The notes under the pieces are model-generated. The model did no database searches, had not been told where the DNA came from, and saw only the letters and a list, made by a program, of their open reading frames with translations. A stretch of DNA of 39,785 nt from Bacillota bacterium (lineage in GTDB: Bacteria > Bacillota_G > SHA-98 > UBA4971): positions 1-39,785 of the forward strand of contig JAAZEW010000322.1 of the NCBI GenBank assembly GCA_012512055.1, in the 5' to 3' direction. Positions 10,366-19,016 of this stretch are shown in pieces (position 1 is the first letter of the stretch; each line of letters starts with the position of its first letter). The position numbers and the translations under genes are program-made.

Positions 10366-10413
10366 CACCTAAATATTAACCCACCTGCATATTGGCCTAC
10401 CTGCGTATTAAGG
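10366..10413 (+). repeat. Three tandem 16-bp repeats upstream of the LysE-family gene
   Basis: Three units begin at 10366, 10382 and 10398 with an exact 16-bp period: CACCTAAATATTAACC, CACCTGCATATTGGCC and TACCTGCGTATTAAGG. The array ends 57 bases before the start codon. It could be an operator cluster or a decayed minisatellite. Confidence 0.6.
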
Positions 10414-10470
10414 AGTATGAATGTCAGGTAGTATCCGGACGGGGTTGAAAGTCAAAGGAGAGGTTGCCGC

Positions 10471-11082
10471 ATGCCTAACGTTTTCGCGTTTCTGTCGTAC
10501 ATATTCATAATGACGCTTACCCCAGGGCCCAACAACATGATATGCCTGGTAAATGGCAGCAGGTTCGGTTTCAGGAAGACGCTTCACTTCATTGCAGGGC
10601 TTTCCATCGGAGTGATTGTGATAATGCTCGGGTGCAGCTACTTGAATCTCTCTCTGTCCAGATTCATCCCAAGCTTCAGGCCGATAGCTGAAGTCTTAGG
10701 CGGATTGTACATGCTATATCTGGCGGTGCGTATCTTAAGAAGCGAGGAAGCCACAGCCAATATAAATACCCATAGCGCGACTTTCGCTATGGGCATCGCC
10801 ATGCAATTTGTCAATGTCAAGCTGCTACTTTATGCCCTGACAGTCACTGCCAACTTCATTACCCCTTACTACGAATCATTCATGGCGGTATTTCTCATCT
10901 GTGTCTTCCTGGGCTGCTGTTCAGCTATAGCGGCTTCTTGCTGGGCGCTGTTCGGAACTGCGATTCAACGCTTTTTCGGACAGTACAGAAAGCCATTGAA
11001 CATGGGTATGGCATTACTTCTCCTTTACGCAGCGCTCTCCATATCAGGGATGCTGCCTCGTATCGAACTCCTCCTTAAGTAA
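10471..11082 (+). CDS. LysE/RhtB-family amino acid exporter
   Basis: A 203-residue integral membrane protein of the LysE/RhtB family, which exports amino acids such as lysine, threonine or homoserine lactone. The N-terminal TLTPGPNNM motif (about 16-24) is the family hallmark, followed by GFRKTLHFIAGLSIGV. About six hydrophobic segments and the length fit the family. The start ATG is preceded by AAAGGAGAGG at good spacing. The gene stands alone on the plus strand between two minus-strand groups. The substrate cannot be predicted. The 16-bp repeat array just upstream may carry its control sites. Confidence 0.9.
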   Translation: MPNVFAFLSYIFIMTLTPGPNNMICLVNGSRFGFRKTLHFIAGLSIGVIVIMLGCSYLNLSLSRFIPSFRPIAEVLGGLYMLYLAVRILRSEEATANINTHSATFAMGIAMQFVNVKLLLYALTVTANFITPYYESFMAVFLICVFLGCCSAIAASCWALFGTAIQRFFGQYRKPLNMGMALLLLYAALSISGMLPRIELLLK

Positions 11083-11119
11083 CGCTCCCTCCCTGATGCC
11101 TTCAACTTATGAGGTTGGG

Positions 11120-12538
11120 CTATGAGGGGATTGGGGGCACAATCTTGTGATATGCGGCGGCCGGCCCAGATATGCGCCTCTTCAGAACACAGCCTGTCAT
11201 ATCGTTGAGTCGTTGTAAGTACGTCGTTGATACTGAAAGGACTCCCTGAGACTTGAGATAATCTATAGCGCATATGAGCGCTCTGTCGATGCAGCCTGCA
11301 ATATCGTTGACAGTAGGACTGACGTTCACATCCGCAGGCACTCCTTGCCCTTCGATAAGCGAGCCGTCAGTGCGAAACTCCCGCCACCTGGAAACCTGAA
11401 ACTTAAATCCGCTGACCTCAAGACGAATGGGATTGCCGCTGGATCCTGCGGTCGTATGCCCGATAGTTGTTGCCCGCCCGGAGTCGTGCATACCTGCGGC
11501 GAAATGCTCAGCGCTGCTGATGACAAACTCGTCGATGAGTAGGACGACAGGCCTGCTGTACTGCCACTCCCCCCTCGGACTGACATTACGCCCTATGCGC
11601 GGCGCAAACCAGGGCTTACCCAGGGTGACCATGTGCATTTGGAAGCTGGGAAAGGCCACGGAAGATGTGAAGAACCGTCCTGCACACTTCTGTGCTACCC
11701 TGTCGTCGCCTCCGCCGTTTGCCCTTACGTCGATAATCAGCGCTTTCGTTTCCTTAAGCTGTTCCAAAGCTTCATCAAATGCTTTCACCAGATCGTCTCC
11801 GGACTTCAATCCCAGGCGGGATGCGGAAAATGACGGCAGCGTCAATAACCCGATATCCCCGTCCAAGATCTCAGCGGTTACTGCCGCAGGCTCGGCTGCG
11901 AAAGGCTCGCGGAGGAGCCGGAGGCTGAAAACCTGACCGTCCTGGCTCTCCAATTCAACTTGAACCGGCTCATCAGCATCTCCTTCCAGCATCGCAGCCA
12001 CTGCCACGCTGCGCCTATGCCAAGGCGTTGACGAATGAATCCGGGGGACAAGAGAGCCTATGCGCTTCTCGGTAGGCTCACCGTCTACCGCGACTATCCT
12101 AAGGCCGGGTACGACCCCTTTTGCCTCGGCATCTGAACCGAATGCAACTTTCGCTACAACGGGCTTGCCTTCTGCCTCAACAATATGTATACGGGGCTTT
12201 CCTCGGTCTGAAGACACCTGCCTCGGGTAATCGTACATATAGGAATGGCCGTCCTCAAGCTCTCGCACCATAGCGCTCATGCTGACAAAGAATTCGTAGT
12301 CGCTCTCCACCCCTTCAACCTTATCCAGATAGCGCTGCCCAACTGACTCCCAATCGATGCCTTTATCATCAAAATAGCTGTACCAGAGGCCTATCTTCTC
12401 CCAGATCTCCCGACATATCCTTTGCCGCGCCTCAAGCGAGTATGTAAGCTCAGTTAATGTAGTTTGTGCAGACAGTGTTCGGGTAAGCCCCACGCTCAGA
12501 ATCGCCGCAACCATAATAATTGAAATCCAGTGCTTCAT
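11120..12538 (-). CDS. Secreted S41-family (C-terminal processing) peptidase
   Basis: A 472-residue exported serine peptidase. Residues 1-25 form a signal peptide ending LSAQ. An EDGHSY motif (His98) matches the conserved DGH of S41 proteins. A PDZ-like region (about 110-215) contains GVVPGLRIVAVDGEP. The catalytic core has LPSFS, LIIDVRANGGGD (about 267-278) and EFVISSAEHFAAGM, whose Ser341/342 and Glu344 fit the nucleophile region. TTAGSSGNP stands where CtpA-type enzymes have a GK lysine. The lysine of the Ser-Lys dyad is therefore not evident, so this resembles the tricorn/IRBP-like branch of S41. It lies 29 bases after the ABC permease gene and is probably the last gene of that operon. 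Its substrate is unknown. Confidence 0.85.
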   Translation of the reverse strand: MKHWISIIMVAAILSVGLTRTLSAQTTLTELTYSLEARQRICREIWEKIGLWYSYFDDKGIDWESVGQRYLDKVEGVESDYEFFVSMSAMVRELEDGHSYMYDYPRQVSSDRGKPRIHIVEAEGKPVVAKVAFGSDAEAKGVVPGLRIVAVDGEPTEKRIGSLVPRIHSSTPWHRRSVAVAAMLEGDADEPVQVELESQDGQVFSLRLLREPFAAEPAAVTAEILDGDIGLLTLPSFSASRLGLKSGDDLVKAFDEALEQLKETKALIIDVRANGGGDDRVAQKCAGRFFTSSVAFPSFQMHMVTLGKPWFAPRIGRNVSPRGEWQYSRPVVLLIDEFVISSAEHFAAGMHDSGRATTIGHTTAGSSGNPIRLEVSGFKFQVSRWREFRTDGSLIEGQGVPADVNVSPTVNDIAGCIDRALICAIDYLKSQGVLSVSTTYLQRLNDMTGCVLKRRISGPAAAYHKIVPPIPS

Positions 12539-12567
12539 TACTCCCGCTCTCCATTGAACATAAGCGT

Positions 12568-13764
12568 TTACTCGTATCTCAAAGCTTCGATAGGATCCAA
12601 ATTCGCTGCCTTATACGCAGGATAGACTCCAAATGCCACTCCTGAGAAAGAAGCGGAGATAACTGCAACAGCGATGGAAAATAATGACACATAGGTAGGC
12701 CATTTGGCGATCTTCGCGATTAGAGCAGCCCCTGCCCATCCAAGGACGATTCCCATGGCTCCACCGACCAAGCAAAGGGATATCGCTTCAAACAGGAACT
12801 GTCTCAGGATATCGGCTTTCTTGGCGCCGACAGCTTTTCTTATCCCTACCTCGCGGGTGCGTTCTGTGACTGACACCAGCATGATGTTCATAACACCTAT
12901 CCCGCCTACGAGCAAGGAAATACCGCCTATGCCTCCGAGAATCACAGTGAATATCCGCGCGATAGTCTCAGTCGTCTCCAAAATGGAGGCGCTGCTTATG
13001 ACATTGAAAGAAGTGTCTTTGCCATGACGCTGTACCAGGACTTTCTCAATCTGATCCATAGCGTCTCTCACCTGGACGGCATCGCGCGCTTCACAGGATA
13101 TGAACGCCACTTCGTCACTGCCTGTCATCCGCTTGGACTGAGTAATCGGCAAATAGACCGACATGTCAGAGGGATTCTCCCCGAAAATGGTCCTGCCTTG
13201 CTCCTTCATGACTCCTATCACAGCAAAATTCTGCCCGTTTACCTTCACTTTTGCGCCTATGGCAGCCTCTTCGCCAAAAAACTTGTTTGCCAGGCTCCCG
13301 CCAAGAATCGCTACCTGACGCTGTACCCGGATATCAAGTTCTGAGAGAAACCTGCCTTCTTTCAAGCCTGCCCCGTGTGTCGCAGAGAGCCCTTCATCTG
13401 TGAAGGTAGCACTTACATTGTACCGGTCTTTGCCGTATTTCACAGTCACCGGTCCCATCCGTGACACACTGACACTGCCCACAGCAGGACACCCTTTGCG
13501 TATAGCTTGGGCATCCTCGTACGTCAATGACTTCCTCCTGGCTCCTGACATGGCCTCCCCGGCATAATCCGGCTGTACGAAAATAAGGTTGGAGCCAAGC
13601 CCCGCCAATTCCATACTAACCAGCCTTCTCCCGCCTTCGCCTATGGACATCATGGCAATCACAGACGCAATCCCAATGACTATCCCCAGAAGGGTAAGGG
13701 CTGATCGCAGCTTATTCGTCTTCAAGCTGGACAGCGCAAGCTTCATACATTCATAGAAAGTCAT
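12568..13764 (-). CDS. MacB/FtsX-like ABC transporter permease
   Basis: A 398-residue permease of the MacB type. One N-terminal membrane segment (about 21-40, [20 protein letters not shown]) is followed by a MacB periplasmic-core-like extracellular domain. Three C-terminal membrane segments follow, with [28 protein letters not shown], the family signature (about 286-313). The start overlaps the stop of the ATPase gene by 4 bases (ATGA), so the two are translationally coupled. With the ATPase and membrane-fusion protein upstream it makes a complete MacAB-type exporter of a Gram-positive kind. The substrate (peptide, macrolide or lipid) cannot be told. Confidence 0.93.
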   Translation of the reverse strand: MTFYECMKLALSSLKTNKLRSALTLLGIVIGIASVIAMMSIGEGGRRLVSMELAGLGSNLIFVQPDYAGEAMSGARRKSLTYEDAQAIRKGCPAVGSVSVSRMGPVTVKYGKDRYNVSATFTDEGLSATHGAGLKEGRFLSELDIRVQRQVAILGGSLANKFFGEEAAIGAKVKVNGQNFAVIGVMKEQGRTIFGENPSDMSVYLPITQSKRMTGSDEVAFISCEARDAVQVRDAMDQIEKVLVQRHGKDTSFNVISSASILETTETIARIFTVILGGIGGISLLVGGIGVMNIMLVSVTERTREVGIRKAVGAKKADILRQFLFEAISLCLVGGAMGIVLGWAGAALIAKIAKWPTYVSLFSIAVAVISASFSGVAFGVYPAYKAANLDPIEALRYE

Positions 13765-14489
13765 TTGACTTCGCCATCCCCCTCTTCCACTCTGCGCGTC
13801 CTTCCACCGACGTCGGACCCCTTTCCTTCCCTGACAATCAGTCCATCCCTTATTTCCACAAACCGTCCTGTCCTAGCTGCTATCTCCGGGTTATGAGTCA
13901 CGACCACTATGGTTATTCCCTGCTCATGAAGCTCCCTTAGTATCCCAATAATCTCAAGGCCGGACTTGGTATCCAAGTTCCCTGTAGGTTCATCCGCCAG
14001 TATGATGGAAGGCTTTGTCACCAGTGCCCTGGCAATTGCCACTCTCTGCGCCTGGCCACCGGAAAGCTCATTGGGCCTGTGGTTTGCCCGGTCAGCAAGC
14101 CCTACCTTCTCCAGCGCAGCCAGGGCATGCTCTCTCCGGGCAGAAGGCTGAACACCGGAATACACAAGAGGAAGCTCTACGTTTTCTAAGGCTGTAGCTC
14201 GAGGCAAGAGATTGAAGGTTTGGAACACGAACCCGATTTTCTTATTTCGAACTTCGGCAAGTTCGTCATCAGACAGCTTGCTTACTAATCGCCCGTCGAG
14301 AGAGTAATTACCGCTCGTAGGCCTGTCGAGGCACCCAAGAATATTCATCAGAGTGGACTTGCCGGAGCCTGAAGGCCCTATGATAGCCATCGACTCACCG
14401 CGCCCCACCCTAAGGGACACTCCTCTTAGTGCTGCTACCTGGACTACGCCGGTATCGTAAACCTTCTCTACGTCCTTTGCGTCAATCAT
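13761..14489 (-). CDS. MacB/LolD-type ABC transporter ATP-binding protein
   Basis: A 242-residue ATPase subunit with Walker A GPSGSGKS (38-45), Q-loop [10 protein letters not shown] (about 87-96), signature LSGGQ (142-146), Walker B IILADE (162-167) and the D-loop TGNLDTKSG typical of the MacB/LolD group. [15 protein letters not shown] switch-His motif follows. It overlaps the permease start by 4 bases and lies 11 bases after the membrane-fusion gene, so the three genes form one operon. The C-terminal ~20 residues are charged and unusual for the family but need not matter. Confidence 0.94.
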   Translation of the reverse strand: MIDAKDVEKVYDTGVVQVAALRGVSLRVGRGESMAIIGPSGSGKSTLMNILGCLDRPTSGNYSLDGRLVSKLSDDELAEVRNKKIGFVFQTFNLLPRATALENVELPLVYSGVQPSARREHALAALEKVGLADRANHRPNELSGGQAQRVAIARALVTKPSIILADEPTGNLDTKSGLEIIGILRELHEQGITIVVVTHNPEIAARTGRFVEIRDGLIVREGKGSDVGGRTRRVEEGDGEVK

Positions 14490-14500
14490 ATGGTATCACC

Positions 14501-15934
14501 TTACTTCACCTTACCCAGCCGCACTTGCTTGCCGTCACCAAGCTGTTTAAGAGCGTCGTAGTCACCAACTATCACGCAGTCGCCGGCATTGATCCCGCCA
14601 AGAATCTCCACGTCTATTGCATCTGTAAGACCTGTTACCACCTGAGCCGTGCGAGCTTTGGAATCTGCCTCGTCAACGACAAAAACCGCCTCTTCGCCGT
14701 CTCGTTGGACAATGGCTTGTATCGGCACAACCAAAGCGTTCTCATTGGAGTATGTAGCAATCTCCACGTCTGCGCTCATCCCGGCCCGGAGGCCCTCTGC
14801 CGGATCCTCGATATTGATTAGGACGGGAAACCCAGGCGTGATACTGTCATGAACTGCTTGAGGAGCAATCTCTGAAACCACGCCGAAGAACTGCTTATCC
14901 AAAATGGCATCCGTAGAGAATGTTGCGCGTTGCCCAACTTTCACTCCGGCGATATCCGTCTCATCTACCTTAGCTCTCACTCTCATGCCTTCGGCAGTAG
15001 CAATAACAGCAAGGGGCATACCCTCTGTGACAACAGCCCCTTCCCTTACCGAAACAGCAGTGACCATGCCGTTTTCATTTGAAGTCACAGTAGTCTTGGC
15101 AAGAGCTGCTTCAACCAACCGAAGGCCGGCATTTGCTTGAGCAAGCCGAGCCTTTACCGCCTCCTTGCTCTTCTCCTTCGAAACCTCTTGTTCCTTGGCA
15201 AGGCCTAATGCTATCTCAGCCTCGCTTACCTGGGCCTCAGCAAGCTCCACTTGCTCCCTGGCAGGCTGCTCACAAATGGCCTCATACTGCTTCTTTGATG
15301 CCTGGTATTGGGCGTTCGCGCTTTCAACCCTTGCCCTCGCATCTTCCAAAGCAGCCTTTGACACAGCCCCTTCTTTATAGAGAGCTTCCATTGCCTCAAG
15401 CTGACGCGTCCCATCCCTTAGCGCGATTTCTGCCTGAGCAACCTGGGCTTCAGCCTGGGCAATCTGGGCTTCAGACGAGCCTTTAAGGAGATCCTGAAGC
15501 CTTACCTTTGCAGCCTGAAGTTGGGTCTCAGCCTGTCGAACAGCGAATGTCTTACCCGATTCTCCCGCAACCTGTGACTCGAGCTGCATTAGCTCTGCTT
15601 CGGTTGCTACTACTTGAGCCTTGGCTTGCTGTAACTGCGCTTCGAGGTCCTGCTTCTCAAACTTCGCGAGTTGCTGTCCGATCTTCACGGTGTCGCCTTC
15701 TTTGACATAGATCTCTTGTACCTTTCCCGTAACCCCTGCCCTGACCTCCACTGTCCTGGCAGGCTCAATTACTCCCTGAGCGGACACAGTGACAGTGAAA
15801 GGCCGCGGCGCAACTTTGACACTGTCCACCGCGATGACAGTTTTGTCTTCGCCCAGTCTCTTTCCAGCGACGATAGTCGCTATACATATGAGAACAAGCC
15901 CGATTATTACTATGGTAACCCTTCGTCCCGCCAA
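14501..15934 (-). CDS. HlyD/MacA-family membrane fusion protein
   Basis: The periplasmic-adaptor-like subunit of the export system. It has one N-terminal membrane anchor (about 6-23), a biotinyl-lipoyl half (AQGVIEPARTVEVRAGVTGKVQEIYVKEGDTVKIGQQLAKFE, about 53-95) and a long Ala/Gln/Glu-rich coiled coil (about 95-285). The second lipoyl half (VREGAVVTEGMPLAVIA) and beta-barrel domains with AGMSADVEI and PIQAIVQRDGEEAVFVV follow. The start is a TTG with AAAGGGG 9 bases upstream. It is the first gene of the exporter operon, 11 bases before the ATPase gene. In a Gram-positive cell it would reach from the membrane into the cell wall. Confidence 0.92.
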   Translation of the reverse strand: MAGRRVTIVIIGLVLICIATIVAGKRLGEDKTVIAVDSVKVAPRPFTVTVSAQGVIEPARTVEVRAGVTGKVQEIYVKEGDTVKIGQQLAKFEKQDLEAQLQQAKAQVVATEAELMQLESQVAGESGKTFAVRQAETQLQAAKVRLQDLLKGSSEAQIAQAEAQVAQAEIALRDGTRQLEAMEALYKEGAVSKAALEDARARVESANAQYQASKKQYEAICEQPAREQVELAEAQVSEAEIALGLAKEQEVSKEKSKEAVKARLAQANAGLRLVEAALAKTTVTSNENGMVTAVSVREGAVVTEGMPLAVIATAEGMRVRAKVDETDIAGVKVGQRATFSTDAILDKQFFGVVSEIAPQAVHDSITPGFPVLINIEDPAEGLRAGMSADVEIATYSNENALVVPIQAIVQRDGEEAVFVVDEADSKARTAQVVTGLTDAIDVEILGGINAGDCVIVGDYDALKQLGDGKQVRLGKVK

Positions 15935-15974
15935 TTCAGGTAACCCCTTTCGCTTGCCATATCCTGCATTACCT

Positions 15975-16003
15975 ATTCTAATACTTTTCCCGGACTCTGT
16001 CCT
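15975..16003 (-). promoter_or_regulatory. Sigma-A-like promoter candidate for the exporter operon
   Basis: On the minus strand AGGACA (15998-16003) and TAGAAT (15975-15980) are separated by 17 bases, matching TTGACA/TATAAT at 4 and 5 of 6 positions. It lies about 40 bases upstream of the TTG start of the membrane-fusion gene. Confidence 0.4.
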
Positions 16004-16070
16004 ATTCTCCCTACATTTAGATATTTAGGCCTACCTTTTTCATTTCGCCCATTGTTCCGTCATTCCCTGC

Positions 16071-16265
16071 CTAAGTAGATCACCATGAGACCATTGTTCT
16101 CTCCCACATTATGTTAACGCAGCTCGCTTGAATCGCAAAAACCGGTCGCCGTCTTCGGCGAAACTGGCAGCTACTGGAGAAGCTCAACGGTCTCCACCAT
16201 AAGTGATCTCCGGTTCCGGAAAATGTACGTACCGTGTGGGGCCACCCAAGACAATCGGAAAACGA
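16071..16265 (+). repeat. Dispersed repeat R2 (R family)
   Basis: This copy starts CTAAGTAGATCACCATGAGA and ends near CACCCAAGACAATCGGAAAA. It is almost the same as R5 over ~190 bases. Inside are the hairpin-forming CGCCGTCTTCGGCG and the inverted pair ATCACCATGAGACC / GGTCTCCACCAT. It fills most of the gap between the exporter operon and the Yip1 gene, which diverge from here. Confidence 0.85.
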
Positions 16266-16365
16266 TGGAGGGCTCAAGTTATGCCTCTCTTCAAAGGAAA
16301 AGAGTGGCTCATGATGAATATATGGAGTAATCTCCGTAACCGTAGAAAAGGAGTTGACCGTTATC

Positions 16366-17064
16366 ATGTCCCATCCCGATTCTCCACGAGACAAAACTCT
16401 CCTTGCCCGTGCAGTAGGCGTACTTGCAGACCCCGGACCCACTTTTCAGGATATTGTCAAAACTCCGGATTATGTTGTACCTGTCACACTTATTATCCTT
16501 ACAGGATTGCTGGGCTTAGTCCCTGTGATTCATGCTTTCAAGACTATGCCTGAATTGCTTCCCTCCGGCGTACCCATGCCATCCAGGTCTGTTACGATAG
16601 GGATTGCCCTGATTACATCTATCGTGGGACAATTCATTGTCTGGCCGTTACGTGCATTGATATTCTCAGGGATAGGAGCGATGATCGGCTCAAAAGTGGA
16701 TTTTCGAAAGAGCCTGGCCGTATCAGGTTATCTCAATGTGACTCTGGTAATATCAGGGATAGTAACCGCCATAGTCATTGCCTCTACCGGACAGGCTGTT
16801 GTCCTCGGACTGGGAATGACTCTGTCACCTCAGGAGCTGACTACCGCGTGGGGGGTTATTTTGTCAAACATAAACGTATTCAGCCTTATTTATATCGCCT
16901 TAAGCTCCATCGCACTTGCGAAATTGTGGAACGTGAAGGTATCTAAATCAGCTTTTATCACTATCATAATGTGGATTTTCGTAATAGCTTTGTCAGCCGG
17001 AAGCGCACATTTAGGCTCCAAACTGACACAGTTTCAAGTGAACGTCGGCGTCGGCCCGAACTAA
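16366..17064 (+). CDS. Yip1-domain integral membrane protein
   Basis: A 232-residue membrane protein with about five hydrophobic segments. The N-terminal VLADPGPTFQDIVKTPDYVVPV matches the start of Yip1-domain proteins (P-x-x-F-x-x-I). GIGAMIGSKVDFRKSLAVSGYLNVTLVISGIVTAIV and the later SLIYIALSSIALAKLWNVKVSKSAFITIIMWI also fit that family. The function of bacterial Yip1 proteins is not well known. It is divergent from the exporter operon. The frame opens with a TTG four codons earlier, but AAGGAG touches that codon, so the ATG at 16366 is preferred. Confidence 0.75.
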   Translation: MSHPDSPRDKTLLARAVGVLADPGPTFQDIVKTPDYVVPVTLIILTGLLGLVPVIHAFKTMPELLPSGVPMPSRSVTIGIALITSIVGQFIVWPLRALIFSGIGAMIGSKVDFRKSLAVSGYLNVTLVISGIVTAIVIASTGQAVVLGLGMTLSPQELTTAWGVILSNINVFSLIYIALSSIALAKLWNVKVSKSAFITIIMWIFVIALSAGSAHLGSKLTQFQVNVGVGPN

Positions 17065-17095
17065 CCAAACCAGAGCGGATAGCAGCTTACCCCGG

Positions 17096-18898
17096 TCAAC
17101 CGGTAACCAGGGGAACGTGCCGAAATTCTGTAACATCAACCAAGCCTCGATTTGTTATGCGGAGTTCAGGGATAACAGGTAGGGACAGAAGGGCCATGGT
17201 CATGAACGGAGACGCCAACCTGCACCCCAGTGCCTTCCATGCCCCGGCCAGTCTTTCCACGCCTGACTGAACATTTTCCACCGGCTCGTCTGACATCAAT
17301 CCTGCAATAGGCAGGGGAAGGATAGCCAACACCTCGCCGTCTTTGACAACAGCCATCCCGCCGCCTGCCTCAGCCAAGGCGTTGGCTGTAATAACCATGT
17401 CTCCGTCATTCATACCTACAACAAGCAAGTTGTGGCTGTCATGGGCAACGGTTGAGGCGACTGCACCGGACTGAAGCCCGAATCCTTTGACGAAACCGAG
17501 AGCCATCGTTCCTGTAGCCTTGTGCCTTTCTATCACGGCGACCTTGGCTAAATCCCCATCACGTGACGCGTGGATCTCCCCATTACCGTCTGATGTCAAT
17601 TCTGCCTCGGTATGCTTTGTTACAGCCTGGCCGTCTGTAACCTGTATAACTCTGACACGAACACTCTTGCCAGAGAGGCCGGCCTTGATGCGAAAATCAT
17701 CGGAGGCCACAGGCCGTGCCAGCCGCACTGATTCGGTGGCGTACTCAGGATAGGTTTTCGGCGGGAACTCCACAAGCATGCGTCCGTTTTCTGAAACAAT
17801 CTCCCCGTCTGCCATGACCTTCTCCGGACGCGGGTCGGCAAGATCCCTGATAAACAGGATATCGGCAAACTTGCCAGGGGTAATGCTTCCAAGGTCATAA
17901 CTCATCCCAAAACACTCTGCAGCATTAATCGTCGCCATCTGAATAGCCACCACAGGGGGAGTCCCTTCTTCAATTGCACGCCTCACTACATGGTTCACAT
18001 GGCCAAGAGTCAACAAAGTGTCAGGGTGCACATCATCTGTGACAAGGACTATGCGCCTTGGATCAATTCCTGTCTCTGTATAGCTTTTTACGGTAGCTTT
18101 GATGTCCCGCCACCCGGAGCCCTCCCTGAGTTTCGCGTACATCCCGAGGCGTAGCTTAGCCAGGCTTTCCTGCCAAGTGACAGACTCATGATCCGAGATA
18201 ATACCGCAAGATGCATAAGCGGAGAGGTTGGGGCCGAGATCAGGGGAAGCGTAGTGGCCGGTGACAACCTTGCCTGCCTTCAGAGTCTCGGCTATTTTCT
18301 TCATGACATCCTCATCCCGCGCCAGGACACCGGGGAAGTTCATCATCTCTCCGAGGCCGACCACTTCATCCCATGCCATCGCGGATCTAATGTCAGAAGG
18401 AGTAATCCTGGCGCCTGCATCCTCCAACCCCGGAGCTGCAGGGACACATGACGGCATTGTTGCGTAGACCTTAAGGGGGAGGTTTCTACCCTCTTCTATC
18501 ATTAACCGTATCCCGTCCATACCGAGGACATTTGCAATCTCATGCGGATCCATGAAAACCGCGGTAGTCCCGCATGGCAGAACCGCCTTGGCGAACTGGC
18601 TGACTGTAACCATACTGCTTTCTATGTGAAGGTGTCCGTCAAGAAATCCGGGGACTAAATAGAACCCTTCTGCATCGATGACTTTCGTATCTTCACCGAT
18701 ACACCGGGAGGCATCCCCGCAAAGAGCAATGCGCCCGAGACGCACGGCAACATCCATGCCATCAAGGATTTCACCGGTTATAACATTCACCAATCGTCCG
18801 GAACGGATGACGACATCAGCAGGTGCCCTGCCTGTGGCAGTAGCTACAAGTTCCGGGCCTACTTCGTAAAGAGGTTGTCTTGTTGCTTGCCCTGACAT
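17096..18898 (-). CDS. ade: Adenine deaminase
   Basis: Adenine deaminase of the amidohydrolase superfamily, which converts adenine to hypoxanthine and ammonia in purine salvage. The 600 residues are normal for Ade. Metal-site motifs seen: VPGFLDGHLHIESSMV with His89 and His91, and FMDPHEIANVLG (117-120). The middle has VTGHYASPDLGPNLSAYASCGIISDHES and VLVTDDVHPDTLL. The C-terminal Ade domain has VAHDSHNLLVVGMND. The ATG start has GGAGGAGG in front. It is transcribed away from thiT; a set of 25/27-bp repeats lies just 5' of its ribosome binding site. Confidence 0.96.
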   Translation of the reverse strand: MSGQATRQPLYEVGPELVATATGRAPADVVIRSGRLVNVITGEILDGMDVAVRLGRIALCGDASRCIGEDTKVIDAEGFYLVPGFLDGHLHIESSMVTVSQFAKAVLPCGTTAVFMDPHEIANVLGMDGIRLMIEEGRNLPLKVYATMPSCVPAAPGLEDAGARITPSDIRSAMAWDEVVGLGEMMNFPGVLARDEDVMKKIAETLKAGKVVTGHYASPDLGPNLSAYASCGIISDHESVTWQESLAKLRLGMYAKLREGSGWRDIKATVKSYTETGIDPRRIVLVTDDVHPDTLLTLGHVNHVVRRAIEEGTPPVVAIQMATINAAECFGMSYDLGSITPGKFADILFIRDLADPRPEKVMADGEIVSENGRMLVEFPPKTYPEYATESVRLARPVASDDFRIKAGLSGKSVRVRVIQVTDGQAVTKHTEAELTSDGNGEIHASRDGDLAKVAVIERHKATGTMALGFVKGFGLQSGAVASTVAHDSHNLLVVGMNDGDMVITANALAEAGGGMAVVKDGEVLAILPLPIAGLMSDEPVENVQSGVERLAGAWKALGCRLASPFMTMALLSLPVIPELRITNRGLVDVTEFRHVPLVTG

Positions 18899-18917
18899 AC
18901 GGTTTCCTCCTCCTTGG

Positions 18918-18980
18918 TTGCGCCGTGCTTCCGTTTCCCCAATTGCACGCCGCGCTTCCGTCTGCCCGGTTGCGCCCTTC
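18918..18980. repeat. Imperfect 25/27-bp tandem repeat between ade and the dehydrogenase gene
   Basis: Three imperfect units begin TTGCGCC, TTGCACGCC and TTGCGCCC at 18918, 18943 and 18970, each containing CTTCCGT. The array lies immediately upstream of the ade ribosome binding site and just downstream of the dehydrogenase gene. Confidence 0.5.
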
Positions 18981-19016
18981 CGTATTCATTCGGCAAACCG
19001 TCTTGAAGTCCTCCCC

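Noticed and set aside
16071..16265. R-family copies as genes for small proteins
   Set aside because: Copies have stops in all frames at different places and both orientations; conservation follows hairpins, not codons.
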